This document shows, piece by piece, positions 1 through 9,571 of a DNA stretch of 64,000 bases. The notes under the pieces were generated by a model that saw only the letters and a list, made by a program, of their open reading frames with translations, was not told where the DNA came from and searched no databases. The stretch spans positions 62,001 to 126,000 of the forward strand of contig CAWCZO010000003.1 of assembly GCA_963800065.1 (NCBI GenBank), read 5' to 3'. Every line of letters begins with the position of its first letter. Positions within the stretch are counted from its first letter, which is position 1. The DNA is from CAWJFJ01 sp963800065 (GTDB lineage Bacteria > Actinomycetota > Acidimicrobiia > Acidimicrobiales > UBA8190). The translations under genes were made by a program, and so were the position numbers.

Positions 1-1
1 C

Positions 2-688
2 AGGGGATTCATCCCGCCCAGCACGTTCATTCCGCTGGCCGAGGAATCAGGGTTGATCATCGATCTGGGCCACGCCGTGATGACCGAGGCCTGTCAACAG
101 GTCCGACAATGGCAGACGAGCCTTCCCCAACTGAGACCGAGCATCTCGGTCAACGCCTCGCGCCTTCAACTCGCTCATCCTGTCTTCCTGGAACACGTCA
201 CCGACGCACTTGCCCACGCAGATCTCGACCCGTCGTCACTCATCGTGGAGGTCACCGAATCAATCCTGGCGTCAGAGTCGAGACAGATCATCGCCACTCT
301 CAATGAACTGCGCCGAACAGGCGTGAGGATCGCCATCGACGATTTCGGTACCGGGTACTCGTCCTTCGCCGCACTGGCTGACCTTCCCATTGACATTCTG
401 AAGATCGACAAGCGTTTCGTGGACAATCTCGTGCATGATGACCAGGGACGGGGATTCGTCAATGCCATCATGCAACTGGCCGACACGCTCCACCTGGCGA
501 CAACCGCCGAGGGGGTGGAGGAACTCGAACAGTGCGAGGCCCTCGTCGCCCTGGGATGCAGCCATATTCAGGGCTACTTCTTCTCCGCCCCCATGCCCGG
601 GCATCAGGTCAACGACTATCTGGCGCGCCATGGAGCCACCGCCGGATCGCAGAGCAGCGCGATCACAGCGTTGACGCAGGTGCCGTAG
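2..688 (+). CDS. EAL-domain c-di-GMP phosphodiesterase, C-terminal part (5' end outside window)
   Basis: The frame is open to the left edge, so only the last ~228 residues are visible; the EAL signature itself and any N-terminal sensor or GGDEF domain lie upstream. The visible part follows the EAL fold in order: IPPSTFIPLAEESG, EVTES, IDDFGTGYSS with the metal/catalytic DD pair, LKIDKRFV with the catalytic Lys, AEGVE and IQGYFFSAPMP. EAL domains hydrolyse cyclic di-GMP to pGpG in the cytosol. All downstream catalytic motifs look intact, so this is probably an active phosphodiesterase; what it senses cannot be judged here. Confidence 0.93.
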   Translation, partial: RGFIPPSTFIPLAEESGLIIDLGHAVMTEACQQVRQWQTSLPQLRPSISVNASRLQLAHPVFLEHVTDALAHADLDPSSLIVEVTESILASESRQIIATLNELRRTGVRIAIDDFGTGYSSFAALADLPIDILKIDKRFVDNLVHDDQGRGFVNAIMQLADTLHLATTAEGVEELEQCEALVALGCSHIQGYFFSAPMPGHQVNDYLARHGATAGSQSSAITALTQVP

Positions 689-761
689 GGCGAGCCCGGT
701 CGTCGGACCGGCCCGTGTCCGGTTCTGGTTTCTGAATCAGGGTCCCGGTATCGTCAAGGTC

Positions 762-2861
762 ATGGGCGGGGATCCGATGCCAGGTCGGGCGCACACTCGG
801 GGTCGGAGCGGGCCGCCACACGAAAGGACGAGCGTCGCGGCGGCCAAGGTACTCGCCGTCATCATCATCGCCTCGTTGACGGCGGTGGCGGGGATCTCCC
901 CGGCGGTGGCCGGACCGGCGTCCGGTGCCGGCTCGGGACAGACCATCACGGTGGGGAGCCAGAAGCTGACGAAATGCCATTCGAACCCCGTTGCCTATTG
1001 CGGGAGGTTGGCGGTTCCCCTCGACTACAGCGATCCCGGCGGTCCCACCATCAAGGTCGCCTACCGCTGGTACCCGGCCATCTCCCCGCAGCACGGTGTG
1101 GCCGCTGGGACCGTGGTTCCCGTCGAGGGCGGACCGGGTTACGCGTCGATCCTGTCGGTGAGCGGGGGCTACCGGGTGATGTACGGGCCCCTCCTCGATC
1201 ATTGGAACATGCTGGTCGTCGACCTGCGTGGTACCGGTCTGTCGACGCCGCTTAACTGCCCCGCTCTGCAGGATTTCTCCGGCCAGGCCAGTGGCCCCGC
1301 CTTCAACGCCGTGGTCGCCGGGTGCGCCCAGAGCCTCAACCATCGATGGAAGAACCGCAACGGGACCTACGTGCACGCCTCCGACCTGTTCACCTCGGCC
1401 CCGGCGTCCAACGACGTCGCCGCCGTCATCAAGGCCTTGAAGGTTCACAAAGTCGACCTCTACGGCGACTCGTACGGGTCGTTCTTCGCCCAGGTCTTTG
1501 CCAGCCGGTACCCAGGGTTGATCCGTTCGGTCATCCTCGATTCGACCTACGAAACCCAGAATCTCGATCCCTGGTACCGGTCATCTATCGACAACATGCC
1601 CGCCGATTACGACGACGCCTGCAGCCGTAGCCCGGCGTGCGCCCAAGCGGCGTCGGGGCCGGCGTGGAATGACATCGAGGCCTTGACCGTGCGACTCCGG
1701 AATTCACCGGTGACCGGTTCCGTGCCCGGTCCCAACGGAGTCGTCGAGGAGGTCACCATGGGCGTGGTCGGACTCGTTGACCTGGTCAATGACGGCGCCG
1801 GCGACGTGGACATCTATCGGGACCTCGACGCCGCCGCTCGTGATTTGCTCACGTCCGGGGATCCGGCTCCCTTGCTTCGGCTCTACGCGGAGAGGACCGT
1901 CTTCCAGGAGAACTACTTCGATACTCCCGCCCAGGTCTATTCCGGCGAGCTCTACTTCGCCGCATCCTGTCTGGACTATCCGCAGCTGTTCGACATGGAC
2001 GCCGACGCCTCCGTCAGGTCGGCAGAGCTGACGGCGGCCGAGGCAGCGTTGCCCCGCTCGACCTTTGCCCCATTCACCACGCAGGAGTGGCTGGCACAGG
2101 ATCAGAACACCGAGGCCTATACCGCCTGCCTGGCCTGGCCTTCGCCCATCGACGCCGTACCACCCACGGTCGGTCAACCCCTCCTGCCACCGTCGATGCC
2201 GGCGCTGATCCTCGGCGGGGAGTTCGACACGTGGACCCCGCCTTCTGACGTTCCCAAGGTCATCGCAGAGCTCGGTGGAAACACTCGCTTCGTCGAACTG
2301 GCCAACTCGACCCATGTGGTGGGCGAGGGTGACACCGCATGTGGGGACCAATTGGTGCAGGCCTTCGTCAAGGAGCCGACGTCCCTCGACACGATTGACA
2401 CGTCGTGCGCGGCCGCCGTTCCCCCCATTCACACCGTGGGGACCTATGCCGAATCGCTGGCCGGGGTCGTTCCCTTGACTCCCGCACCGGCCAATACCGG
2501 GTCGACCACGAGCCTCCGGTTGGGTGCCGCCGCCGTGGCCACCGCCGGTGATGCCGTGGCTCGATTCGCCGACACCTTGGGGTCACTGGACCACGGCCTC
2601 CACGGGGGCACGTCCCGGGCGTCCGACGACGGACGACGCTTCACCCTCGACGGCGACGTTCTGGTCCCCGGTGTGGCGGTGAGCGGCGTAATGACGGTGA
2701 CGGCGACGACGGTGTCAGCGAGGCTCTCCGCCAGAGGGCCCGGCCACGCCACCGGAACCTTCGATGTCCAGTGGGCGGTCGGAGGGCCGTCCGGGGCACT
2801 GGCTCAGGTGACCGGCCGATCGAACGGGCGGTTGATCGTGGGGTCGACGTACGCCCCCTGA
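762..2861 (+). CDS. Secreted alpha/beta hydrolase, tripeptidyl-aminopeptidase-like
   Basis: 699-residue protein with an N-terminal hydrophobic segment (about residues 28-50, ending in an Ala-rich site), so it is likely exported. The hydrolase domain shows an oxyanion region VEGGPGYAS, a nucleophile elbow GDSYGS with Ser near residue 237, a late Asp in GGEFDTWTPP and a His in NSTHVV: an intact triad in the order of the actinobacterial Slp/TAP family, which removes short peptides from protein N-termini. The last ~130 residues are an extra domain without recognised motifs. ATG codons at 762 and 777 are both possible starts. The gene stands alone; the exact substrate is unknown. Confidence 0.85.
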   Translation: MGGDPMPGRAHTRGRSGPPHERTSVAAAKVLAVIIIASLTAVAGISPAVAGPASGAGSGQTITVGSQKLTKCHSNPVAYCGRLAVPLDYSDPGGPTIKVAYRWYPAISPQHGVAAGTVVPVEGGPGYASILSVSGGYRVMYGPLLDHWNMLVVDLRGTGLSTPLNCPALQDFSGQASGPAFNAVVAGCAQSLNHRWKNRNGTYVHASDLFTSAPASNDVAAVIKALKVHKVDLYGDSYGSFFAQVFASRYPGLIRSVILDSTYETQNLDPWYRSSIDNMPADYDDACSRSPACAQAASGPAWNDIEALTVRLRNSPVTGSVPGPNGVVEEVTMGVVGLVDLVNDGAGDVDIYRDLDAAARDLLTSGDPAPLLRLYAERTVFQENYFDTPAQVYSGELYFAASCLDYPQLFDMDADASVRSAELTAAEAALPRSTFAPFTTQEWLAQDQNTEAYTACLAWPSPIDAVPPTVGQPLLPPSMPALILGGEFDTWTPPSDVPKVIAELGGNTRFVELANSTHVVGEGDTACGDQLVQAFVKEPTSLDTIDTSCAAAVPPIHTVGTYAESLAGVVPLTPAPANTGSTTSLRLGAAAVATAGDAVARFADTLGSLDHGLHGGTSRASDDGRRFTLDGDVLVPGVAVSGVMTVTATTVSARLSARGPGHATGTFDVQWAVGGPSGALAQVTGRSNGRLIVGSTYAP

Positions 2862-2886
2862 AGGTGTCGTCCAGTCTGTGCCTGTT

Positions 2887-3120
2887 TCAACCGTGGTGAG
2901 CGATGCCTCGGACGTGTTGCGGGACATCGGCGTCTTGGATCCATTCCCCCGCTTTGTCCGTGACCGATTGCAACCACCGACCGGCGTCGGGGGCATGCTC
3001 ACGGACCTGCTCGCCCACGGCTACTGCCTTCTTCGACGCTCCGGCCAGGGTGTCGAGGACGAATCCAGCGGTAGCTCCGGTCAAGCCACCCACGATGAGT
3101 CCTTTCCATACATTCTGCAT
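2887..3120 (-). CDS. Small YtxH-like membrane-associated protein
   Basis: 77-residue protein. Residues 7-30 are a glycine-rich hydrophobic stretch (GLIVGGLTGATAGFVLDTLAG), followed by an amphipathic, charged tail. This is the shape of YtxH-type stress proteins, though the match is by composition rather than a diagnostic motif. The start is supported by a purine-rich site (GGAAGAGGGG) directly before ATG. It lies just upstream, same strand, of a second small membrane protein and near a CsbD-like gene, which suggests a group of envelope or stress proteins. Function unknown. Confidence 0.6.
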   Translation of the reverse strand: MQNVWKGLIVGGLTGATAGFVLDTLAGASKKAVAVGEQVREHAPDAGRWLQSVTDKAGEWIQDADVPQHVRGIAHHG

Positions 3121-3173
3121 GTGATCACCCCTCTTCCTTCTCAGGTGTTTCGACCCGTGACACGCCAGCGCGG

Positions 3174-3440
3174 TTAGTGCACCTCTTCGTGCACCGCCGC
3201 CGTGCGCCCTTGGGCGTCGGTCACTTCACGGTCGTAACTGTGGTGGCGCCCACCAGCGGCGCGACGAGAGGTGCCAAAGATGGTCGTCGAGACAACCAAG
3301 CCGACTGCTCCGACGATCATGAGGATAACTCCCACGGTGGAAAGTCGGAACCCGTGCGTCTGCGTGGTGGTCACCGCCCAGTACATGACGGCACCAGCGG
3401 CGATGGCGATCGTACTAAAGACCATTCCTGTCAGACCCAT
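3174..3440 (-). CDS. Small two-helix membrane protein (DUF6458-like)
   Basis: 88-residue protein starting at MGLTGMVFSTIA; this start is chosen because a perfect GGAGGT lies 7 bases before it. A longer in-frame reading from 3521 has no such site. Two hydrophobic helices (about residues 2-20 and 30-54, the second with STVGVILMIVGAVGLVVS) precede a basic, polar tail of about 30 residues. The second helix closely resembles small actinobacterial proteins of the DUF6458 type, whose role is unknown. It is 53 bases upstream of the YtxH-like gene on the same strand and may be cotranscribed with it. Confidence 0.7.
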   Translation of the reverse strand: MGLTGMVFSTIAIAAGAVMYWAVTTTQTHGFRLSTVGVILMIVGAVGLVVSTTIFGTSRRAAGGRHHSYDREVTDAQGRTAAVHEEVH

Positions 3441-4002
3441 TTCACTTACCTCCATCTCGTTGCCCTGGCCAGGGGGCCAGGTGCGAAGGAAGCAGGGTCT
3501 GGGCGTCTTCAGCTGCTTCATTGTAGCTGATCCGTCTCTCGAACGTTTCAGAACGGCCCGAGGAAAATGTCCCGGGGCGTCGCCACCCGACGCGTGGTCG
3601 TCGGGGTCTGGGGCGGGAGTGCAGCGTGGTGGCGATGAGTCGAAGTTCCTCGCCTCGGGCCCTTTTCACCGCTCACACTGATAGGCTGACGTCTGGCTGA
3701 AGGGCTTCGGTGAGCCCAGCCTGCGGCATCGTTGCCCCGGACCCTGGCGACCCAGAGGTCGAGCGTTTGACTCGAACCGAGGTCAGAAAGGGAGCAGCGG
3801 AAATGTCGAGACGATGCCATTGTCGGTCACACCGCCCCCTCGGGCAGCAGGTTTCAGCTGCTGACGGCAGCTGGTCCGCCCTCCACTTCCATCGCAGAAG
3901 GCCTGGGCGCGGTCAACCCTCTTCCGTTTCCCGGCGTACGGGAGGGAACCGGAACCGGAACCCTTGGAGGCTCAGTTTCGATGACGAGGAAGGCGGGACA
4001 CC
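3441..4002. other. Intergenic region without a supported gene
   Basis: Between the divergently oriented small membrane protein gene and the CsbD-like gene. Several open frames cross it but none has a ribosome binding site with family-like protein sequence. It presumably carries the promoters of both flanking genes; no clear promoter hexamers or palindrome were recognised. Confidence 0.5.
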
Positions 4003-4227
4003 ATGAATGGAAGAGCCGATCAGATCAAGGGTGGTGTGAAAGAAGCCGCTGGCGCCCTGGCGGGGGACGAGGGCCTCGAATCCGAAGGTAAGGCCGATCG
4101 TCGCGCCGGCGAGGTCAAGCAGACGGTCGACCACGCCAAGGGCAAAGTCGAGGAGTTCATCGACAAGGTCGGCGATGAAGGCGAAGAGGTCATCGACAAG
4201 ATCAAGGGCGTCCCCCGTCCCAAGTAG
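4003..4227 (+). CDS. CsbD-family stress-response protein
   Basis: 74-residue, highly charged protein with the CsbD pattern: DQIKGGVKEAAGALAGDE near the N-terminus, KADRRAGEVKQ in the middle and a helical, Lys/Glu-rich tail. CsbD-like proteins are small, abundant cytosolic proteins under general-stress control in many bacteria; their molecular function is not established. Start ATG is preceded by AGGAAGGCGGG. Length and composition are normal for the family. Confidence 0.85.
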   Translation: MNGRADQIKGGVKEAAGALAGDEGLESEGKADRRAGEVKQTVDHAKGKVEEFIDKVGDEGEEVIDKIKGVPRPK

Positions 4228-4305
4228 TCGGCGACCCCAGTCCTCGTCAGGCACCGCGGAGCCAAGACGCGCTCGTAGACCCGAGCGGCGACTGCGTTCG
4301 CCCGC

Positions 4306-5076
4306 TTAGGGCCCGGGGGCCGGTCGAGTCGTCCCGGGGCCGATGATCCCGTTGCGACCGAGGCCACGGACGTCGTCAACGGCGAGAAGTGCGTGGAGGC
4401 CCGAGTCGGTACAGGGCGCCGGACCGAAACCCGAGGGCGAGATCGAGGAGTTGGGCACGACGAGCGGGGCCGGCCAACCCGAGAACCGGATTTCGAACCG
4501 GATCTTGCCTGGCGCGGGGCCGCACCAGGTCCAGTCCAATTCCACGATGGCCTGGGGTGGCGCCCTGTGGGGCGAGAGCACAATCGGGGTAGGGGGCGGC
4601 GGCCAGTCCGGGGCCTGGTGAAAGACCGACTCGCTGAGGTCGAGGGCGTTCCCGGCACCGTCGAGCACCACGACCCTCGGCTGTCCCGCCAGCGAGCAGG
4701 ACTGGGCGGAGGTGTCCGTGAGCTTGATCGCCCCCAGCGCCGTACCCGACTGGTTGAAAGCCACCGACGCCGTCAGTTGGTGGGCTGTGCAGGGCCGGGA
4801 CGGCACGGTGGTCGCCTGGGTGGGTTGTGTCACCGGGACCTGGTTGGGGCCGATCTGGGCGCTGCGCGGCCCGTAGATCACGGCGAGGACGATCGCCGCC
4901 GCCACCGCCACGGAAGCAAGGAGAACGGTGAGCCGGCGCCGCCGGGTACGCGCACGATGGTGACGCCAGAGATCCTGCCCTTCGACGAACGGAGGAACCA
5001 CAATCTGCGCCGCAATTTCGTCGACGTAGTCTCTGAGAAGTTGGCCTATCGGATCGGGGCTTCGGGTGTCATCCAC
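4306..5076 (-). CDS. Single-pass membrane protein with DUF4232-like extracytoplasmic domain, partner of the ECF sigma factor
   Basis: 256-residue protein: cytosolic N-terminus of ~45 residues, very basic stretch RARTRRRRL, one membrane helix (about 48-68, LLASVAVAAAIVLAVIYG), then an outside domain with paired cysteines (CTAHQL...SCSLAG) like DUF4232 domains of actinobacterial lipoproteins. Its start overlaps the end of the sigma factor gene by 8 bases, so the two are translationally coupled. By position it could be the anti-sigma factor, but no zinc-binding HxxxCxxC motif is present in the N-terminus. Assigned role is inferred from context only. Confidence 0.65.
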   Translation of the reverse strand: MDDTRSPDPIGQLLRDYVDEIAAQIVVPPFVEGQDLWRHHRARTRRRRLTVLLASVAVAAAIVLAVIYGPRSAQIGPNQVPVTQPTQATTVPSRPCTAHQLTASVAFNQSGTALGAIKLTDTSAQSCSLAGQPRVVVLDGAGNALDLSESVFHQAPDWPPPPTPIVLSPHRAPPQAIVELDWTWCGPAPGKIRFEIRFSGWPAPLVVPNSSISPSGFGPAPCTDSGLHALLAVDDVRGLGRNGIIGPGTTRPAPGP

Positions 5077-5551
5077 GGGGAGTCTCCTTCACACCGAGCG
5101 AGCGCTGCAGGGCCGTACGCCCACGAGAAAGCCACGACTTCACCGTTCCTTCGGGAACGCCCATCTCCAGAGCCACCTCGACGACGGATAGACCGACAAC
5201 GTGATGAAGCATCAGGGCGTGGCGCTGTTTCACCGGGAGCGCTCGGAGCGCCCTTTGAACGTCCTGGCGAATCACAGGATCGTCCTCGCTGGCCGCGGTG
5301 GCGGTAAGGCCAAGTGGTTGGAGCCGCCGTATACGCCGCCAGCCGCTGATGGCCACGTTGATCGCCACCCGCCGTACCCAAGCCTCCTGACTCGCATGAG
5401 TACTGAGAGAGTCCCAGTGTGTCCAGAGTCGACCGAACGCCTCTTGAACCGCATCCTCGGCCGCTCGGCGGTCGCCCGTCACCATCGTCACCTGCCCCAC
5501 GAGGCGCCCGAAGGACGATGCGTAGAGGTCGGTGAAGTTCGTTGTAGGCAC
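5069..5551 (-). CDS. ECF RNA polymerase sigma factor, SigE-like family
   Basis: 160-residue sigma-70 family protein. Region 2 (about 8-75) includes DRRAAEDAVQEAFGRLW and EAWVRRVAINVA; region 4 (about 95-150) includes RALPVKQRHALMLHHVVGLSVVEVALEMGVPEGTVKSWLSRGR, an intact helix-turn-helix for the -35 element. Length and motifs match short ECF factors of the actinobacterial SigE-like group. The downstream membrane protein overlaps it by 8 bases, the usual sigma/anti-sigma arrangement. The regulon is unknown; no autoregulatory promoter was recognised. Confidence 0.9.
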   Translation of the reverse strand: MPTTNFTDLYASSFGRLVGQVTMVTGDRRAAEDAVQEAFGRLWTHWDSLSTHASQEAWVRRVAINVAISGWRRIRRLQPLGLTATAASEDDPVIRQDVQRALRALPVKQRHALMLHHVVGLSVVEVALEMGVPEGTVKSWLSRGRTALQRSLGVKETPRG

Positions 5552-5814
5552 CTAAGCGTCCTCGATTCGCCATACTGCGGCCATACCGCACGAGCTATAT
5601 ACGCCTGAGTGGGTCATCGGGTTGCAGCCGGCCTCAGAAATCCTCGTGGCCGACGATCCTCAGGAGCACGCGGCCGGCGACGCCGGGAAGCCCAGGGCCG
5701 AGCTGTCCAAGCCACCCGGAGAGCGCTGCTTCGCCGGGGCCTCGGTCGCACAGTCGAACCTCCAGGCGAGCTGATCGTGCGGACGTCCACCCCGGAGACT
5801 CCAGGCCCGCTCGA

Positions 5815-7507
5815 TCATGACAGACCGACGATGTCTCCGTTCTCGTCGATGTCGATCCGCTCAGCGGCGGGGTGTGATGACAGGCCCGGCATAGTCCGCA
5901 TGTCACCGCTTATCAGGTAGACGAAGCCGGCGCCCACCGACGCCCGTGCCTCACGCACGGGGAGACGCCAGCCGGTTGGTGCTCCCAGCAAGGTGGGATC
6001 CGATGAGATCGAAAGGTGGGTCTTGGCGATACAGACGGGAAGAGCCCCGAAGCCGGCCCGCTCGAAGATGTCGAGCTGACGGGCGGCCAACGGTGAGAAG
6101 TCGACGCCGTCCGCACCGTAGACGTGCGTGGCAACCGTCTCGATCTTGGTCCGCAAGCTCGCGCTGTCGGGATACAGGAAGTGAAAGTCGTTCGGCTCAT
6201 CGACGGCATCCACCACCGCCTCGGCCAACTCGACGCCCCCCCTGCCGCCCTCGGTGAAATGCCAGGACACCGCCGATCGCACGCCCATGGAGGCGGCGAC
6301 CTCTTTTATCACCTCGTGCTCGGAGGCGAAGTCGCCGGAAAACGCATTAATGGCCACCACGGGGGTTACTCCGAACAACCGGATATTCTCGATCTGTTTG
6401 CGCAGGTTGTCGGCCCCGGCGTACACCTCTTCGGGGTTCTCCTTGAGCATCAGTGTCGGGAGTTCACGACCGGGCACGACGCGATGGTTGCCCGAGTGAA
6501 GTTTCAGCGCGCGCACGGTGGTCACGATGACTGCGGCATCCGGGACCAGGCCCGAGGTGCGGCATTTGATATCGAAGAACCGCTCGGCTCCCATGTCAGC
6601 GCCGAAGCCGGCCTCGGTGATCAGGAAATCCCCGCCGTGGATGCCGAGCATGTCTGCGACCACCGACGAATTTCCGTGGGCGATGTTGCCGAACGGGCCG
6701 GCATGCACCAGTACAGGCGTGTTCTCGATCGTCTGCATCAGGTTTGGCTTGATCGCTTCACGCATCATCACCGTCATCGCTCCGGCTGCCCTCAGCTGTT
6801 CGGCGGTGACGGGCTCGCCAGCACTCGTGTACCCCACGACGATGCGACCGAGCCGAGCCCGCATGTCTAGCAACGAAGTCGACAGAGCCAGGATGGCCAT
6901 CACCTCGGAGGCGGCCGTGATGTCGAATCCCGTCTCGCGCACCACGCCGTCCTCTTTCGAGCCGAGGCCGATGACGATGTGGCGCAGGGTTCTGTCGGCG
7001 ACGTCCAAGACCCGGCGCCACGTGATGTTGTTCACATCGATGGCAAGGCCGTTTCCCTTGTGCAGGTGGTTGTCGAGCATGGCGGCGAGCAGGTTGTGGG
7101 CGGCGGTGACGGCGTGCATGTCGCCGGTGAGGTGAAGGTTCATGGCCTCCATGGGGACCACCTGGCTGTGGCCACCACCCGCCGCACCACCTTTTATGCC
7201 GAATGTGGGGCCCATTGACGGCTGCCGGATGGCGATGGTGGCGAGGCGTCCGATGTGTGACATGGCTTGTCCGAGACCGACGGTCGTGGTCGTCTTCCCC
7301 TCACCGAGCGGCGTGGGCGTGATGGCCGAGACGACGACGTACTTCGCCGTCGGTCTTCCCGCCATCTGGTCGATCGCCTCGAGCTTCACCTTGGCGACTC
7401 CTTCGCCGTAGAGTTCGAGCCGCGCTGACGGGTATTCCGATCAGGGACGCGATCTCAGAGATCGGCTTCAGGACCGCCTCACGTGAGATCTCCAGGTCGT
7501 TCGGCAT
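5815..7507 (-). pseudogene. fhs: Formate--tetrahydrofolate ligase, interrupted by a one-base frameshift near codon 28
   Basis: The enzyme makes 10-formyl-THF from formate, THF and ATP. Most of the protein is in one frame beginning at LELYGEGVAKVKLEAIDQ and includes the P-loop TPLGEGKTTTTVGLGQ, RQPSMGPTFGIKGGAAGGG and NHLHKGNG. The normal N-terminus (PNDLEISREAVLKP...IASLIGIP) is in another frame, starting at ATG 7507 behind GGGAGGAGG. The two join at about 7421-7427; removing one base there gives 563 residues, close to the family's usual ~557. No other damage is visible, so this is either a very recent mutation or a sequencing error. Confidence 0.85.
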
Positions 7508-7802
7508 CACCGCGCAGGCCCTCCTCCCTGAGCGAGACGAGCGATGGGGACGGATCCCCGCCGAGCACAGATGTGGGCACGAAGCCGTCTCGCCTGACTT
7601 CACGATCACTGAATTCGGGGCAGTCTAAAGCAATCAGCTGGGCCTCGACTCGGACGGCCCCGACCACGTTCCGGCCTACTTGACCCGATCCTCCGTTAAC
7701 GGAATCCAGAGACGATTCCCGTCAAAGCCGATCTGGTCCCTGTCCGTTTCCAACTCGGCCGGACGTCTGGTCGAGGACGCGTGTCAGGCGGGGCCTCGCC
7801 GG

Positions 7803-8532
7803 TCAGGTTTCGAGCAGGTCAAGGTCCCGAACGGCGTAACGGTGGTGTTCCCATTCCTCGTTCAAGATGACATGCAGGCAATGGAGCACCGAATGCTCAC
7901 CGGTCGGATGGCCGGATTCGTCAGGGGCCCTTCGAACCTCGGTCAATTCGCGGTCGGTGAGGTTCTCGAGCGTCTCCCGCACGGCCTGCTGGCGTCCTTG
8001 CCGAACGCTCAGCACCTCAGACAGGTCCGGTGTGGCGGAGGTGTCGAGCCCCACCTCTGGCGCCCACTCCAGCTCGACGCCTGGAAGACCCCATGGATGG
8101 TACGGGTGCCGGGCCAGGTGGATTCCACGAGACAGCCAGCAATCGGTGGCGAAGACGAGGTGGCGGAGTGTCTCGACAAAGCTCCACTCCCCGTCCACTC
8201 GACGCAGCTGAGCATCCTGGGGGAGGGAGTTGGCTCGCTCGGTCGTCCCGGTCCAGAGGTCCTCCACCATCGACCACGCCTCGCGTAGACCCCCGACATC
8301 GGTGGCGCGAAGCTTCAACCGCTCGGGGAAGCGGCGATCGAGCTCCCCGGACAAGAAGTTCAATCTCGACACCATTGATTCGTAGCCCTTCGATGGCCCC
8401 GGAGATATCGGCCCCCCGGAGATCGGCGTCGGTGATCTTGGCGCCCTCGAGATTCGCACCGTGCAGGTGGACACCCGACAAGTCGAGGTCGACCACCCGG
8501 CTCCCGTGGGAAAATGGACGCCCGTCGGTCAT
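7803..8532 (-). pseudogene. Pentapeptide-repeat/DinB-fold protein, interrupted by a one-base frameshift
   Basis: Start ATG 8532 follows AAGGAGGAGCC. The N-terminal ~60 residues are pentapeptide-like (LDLSGVHLHGANLEGAKITD, then ISGAIEGLRINGVEI). The remaining ~180 residues, ELDRRFPERLKLRATD through DGEWSFVETLRHLVFATDCW and HCLHVILNEEWEHHRYAVRD, form a DinB-like four-helix domain and lie in the next frame. The switch is in a run of four C (8345-8348; GGGG on the coding strand). With three, the sequence reads LLVRELDRRF and gives 242 residues, as expected for this actinobacterial family. Function of the family is unknown (metal-dependent hydrolase or transferase fold). Confidence 0.8.
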
Positions 8533-8651
8533 GGCTCCTCCTTGGTGGTCAACAGGATTCGGCTCACGGCACCGGAACCTCCTGGAAAAGGTGCCATCTC
8601 GGCCCGTGCGGCCCCACCCTGATCGTGTCCGCACCCCACGACGTTTCGTTG

Positions 8652-9521
8652 TCAGTACGGGAGGGTGGCGAGGAACTCACGCACGGGCGGGAAGGCCTCG
8701 TCTGGGTCCTCGATGAAGGGCTCGTGGCCGATGTCCGGGAGACAGACACACCTTGCGTTGGTAAGCCCTTGCATCAACATCCGGCCGCCCGCGACCATTA
8801 CGGCGTCGCGCCGGCCAAAGAGAACGAGAGCGGGGCAGCGGATCTCATGGAGCCGGCGGGTCAGATCCGTGCGAGCGAACAGCCTCTCCAGTTGCGGCAC
8901 GTTGTCATTGGGAACGGGCAGCCCGGCCATGGCGGCCTTCACCTTGTCACGGACAGCGGGTCTCCCCTCCTGGGTGACGGACATCGCGGCGTAACGGGCG
9001 GCCTGCTTGTCTTTCGACTCAGGGCGCCAAGACCAAGCCACCAGGTACCGGACGGCCAAGGCAACGGCCTTGGCCGTCCGGGTAGGACCCAGGGCACGCA
9101 GTGCCGGTATGGAGATCTGGCCCGGGGTCCCTGCGGGGGTCGTCCCGACCAGGACCATGCCCGAGCACGGCTCAGGGTGGCGCAGGGCGTAGTTGAGTCC
9201 GATGAAGCCGCCCATGGAGTGGGCCAGCACGCCGACGCGCTCATAGCCGAGGTGGGCCCGCAGCTCGTCCAGATCGTCGGCAATCCGTTCGTAGGTGTAG
9301 GTCGCGCTGGGCGCGACGTCCGATCGGCCGCTCCCCCGATAGTCGTGGTACACGAGCGCGTACGCGTCCTCGAGCGGTGCCAGGGCGCTGGCCAAGGTGT
9401 CGGAGATGTTGGCGGGCCCGCCGTGGCAAGCCAGGAGGGGAGGTCCGTGGCCCCGCACGTGGTAGCGGAGTCGGACGTTGTCCGAGGTCTCAAAATCCCC
9501 CACCTCGTAGATGTTAAGCAC
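8652..9521 (-). CDS. Alpha/beta hydrolase, proline iminopeptidase-like
   Basis: 289-residue cytosolic hydrolase. HGGPANISDT forms the oxyanion hole, AHSMGG carries the nucleophilic Ser, FGRRDAVM the acid and IGHEPF the His, so the triad is complete. The family covers prolyl aminopeptidases, lactonases and esterases; the substrate cannot be told from sequence. I place the start at GTG 9521 (VLNIYEVGDF) because upstream sequence in this frame is of non-protein composition; no strong ribosome binding site precedes it, so the start is uncertain. Confidence 0.8.
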   Translation of the reverse strand: MLNIYEVGDFETSDNVRLRYHVRGHGPPLLACHGGPANISDTLASALAPLEDAYALVYHDYRGSGRSDVAPSATYTYERIADDLDELRAHLGYERVGVLAHSMGGFIGLNYALRHPEPCSGMVLVGTTPAGTPGQISIPALRALGPTRTAKAVALAVRYLVAWSWRPESKDKQAARYAAMSVTQEGRPAVRDKVKAAMAGLPVPNDNVPQLERLFARTDLTRRLHEIRCPALVLFGRRDAVMVAGGRMLMQGLTNARCVCLPDIGHEPFIEDPDEAFPPVREFLATLPY

Positions 9522-9571
9522 GAGACGTCGAGGGCGACCGGTCGTGACCTCGTATGGCCCGAACGCAACCG

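Noticed and set aside
3177..3681. Plus-strand open frames over the small membrane protein and csbD upstream region
   Set aside because: Shadow frames of the minus-strand genes; composition and start sites do not support coding.
7508..7802. Folate-type riboswitch upstream of fhs
   Set aside because: No conserved aptamer structure or sequence could be recognised in the short leader.
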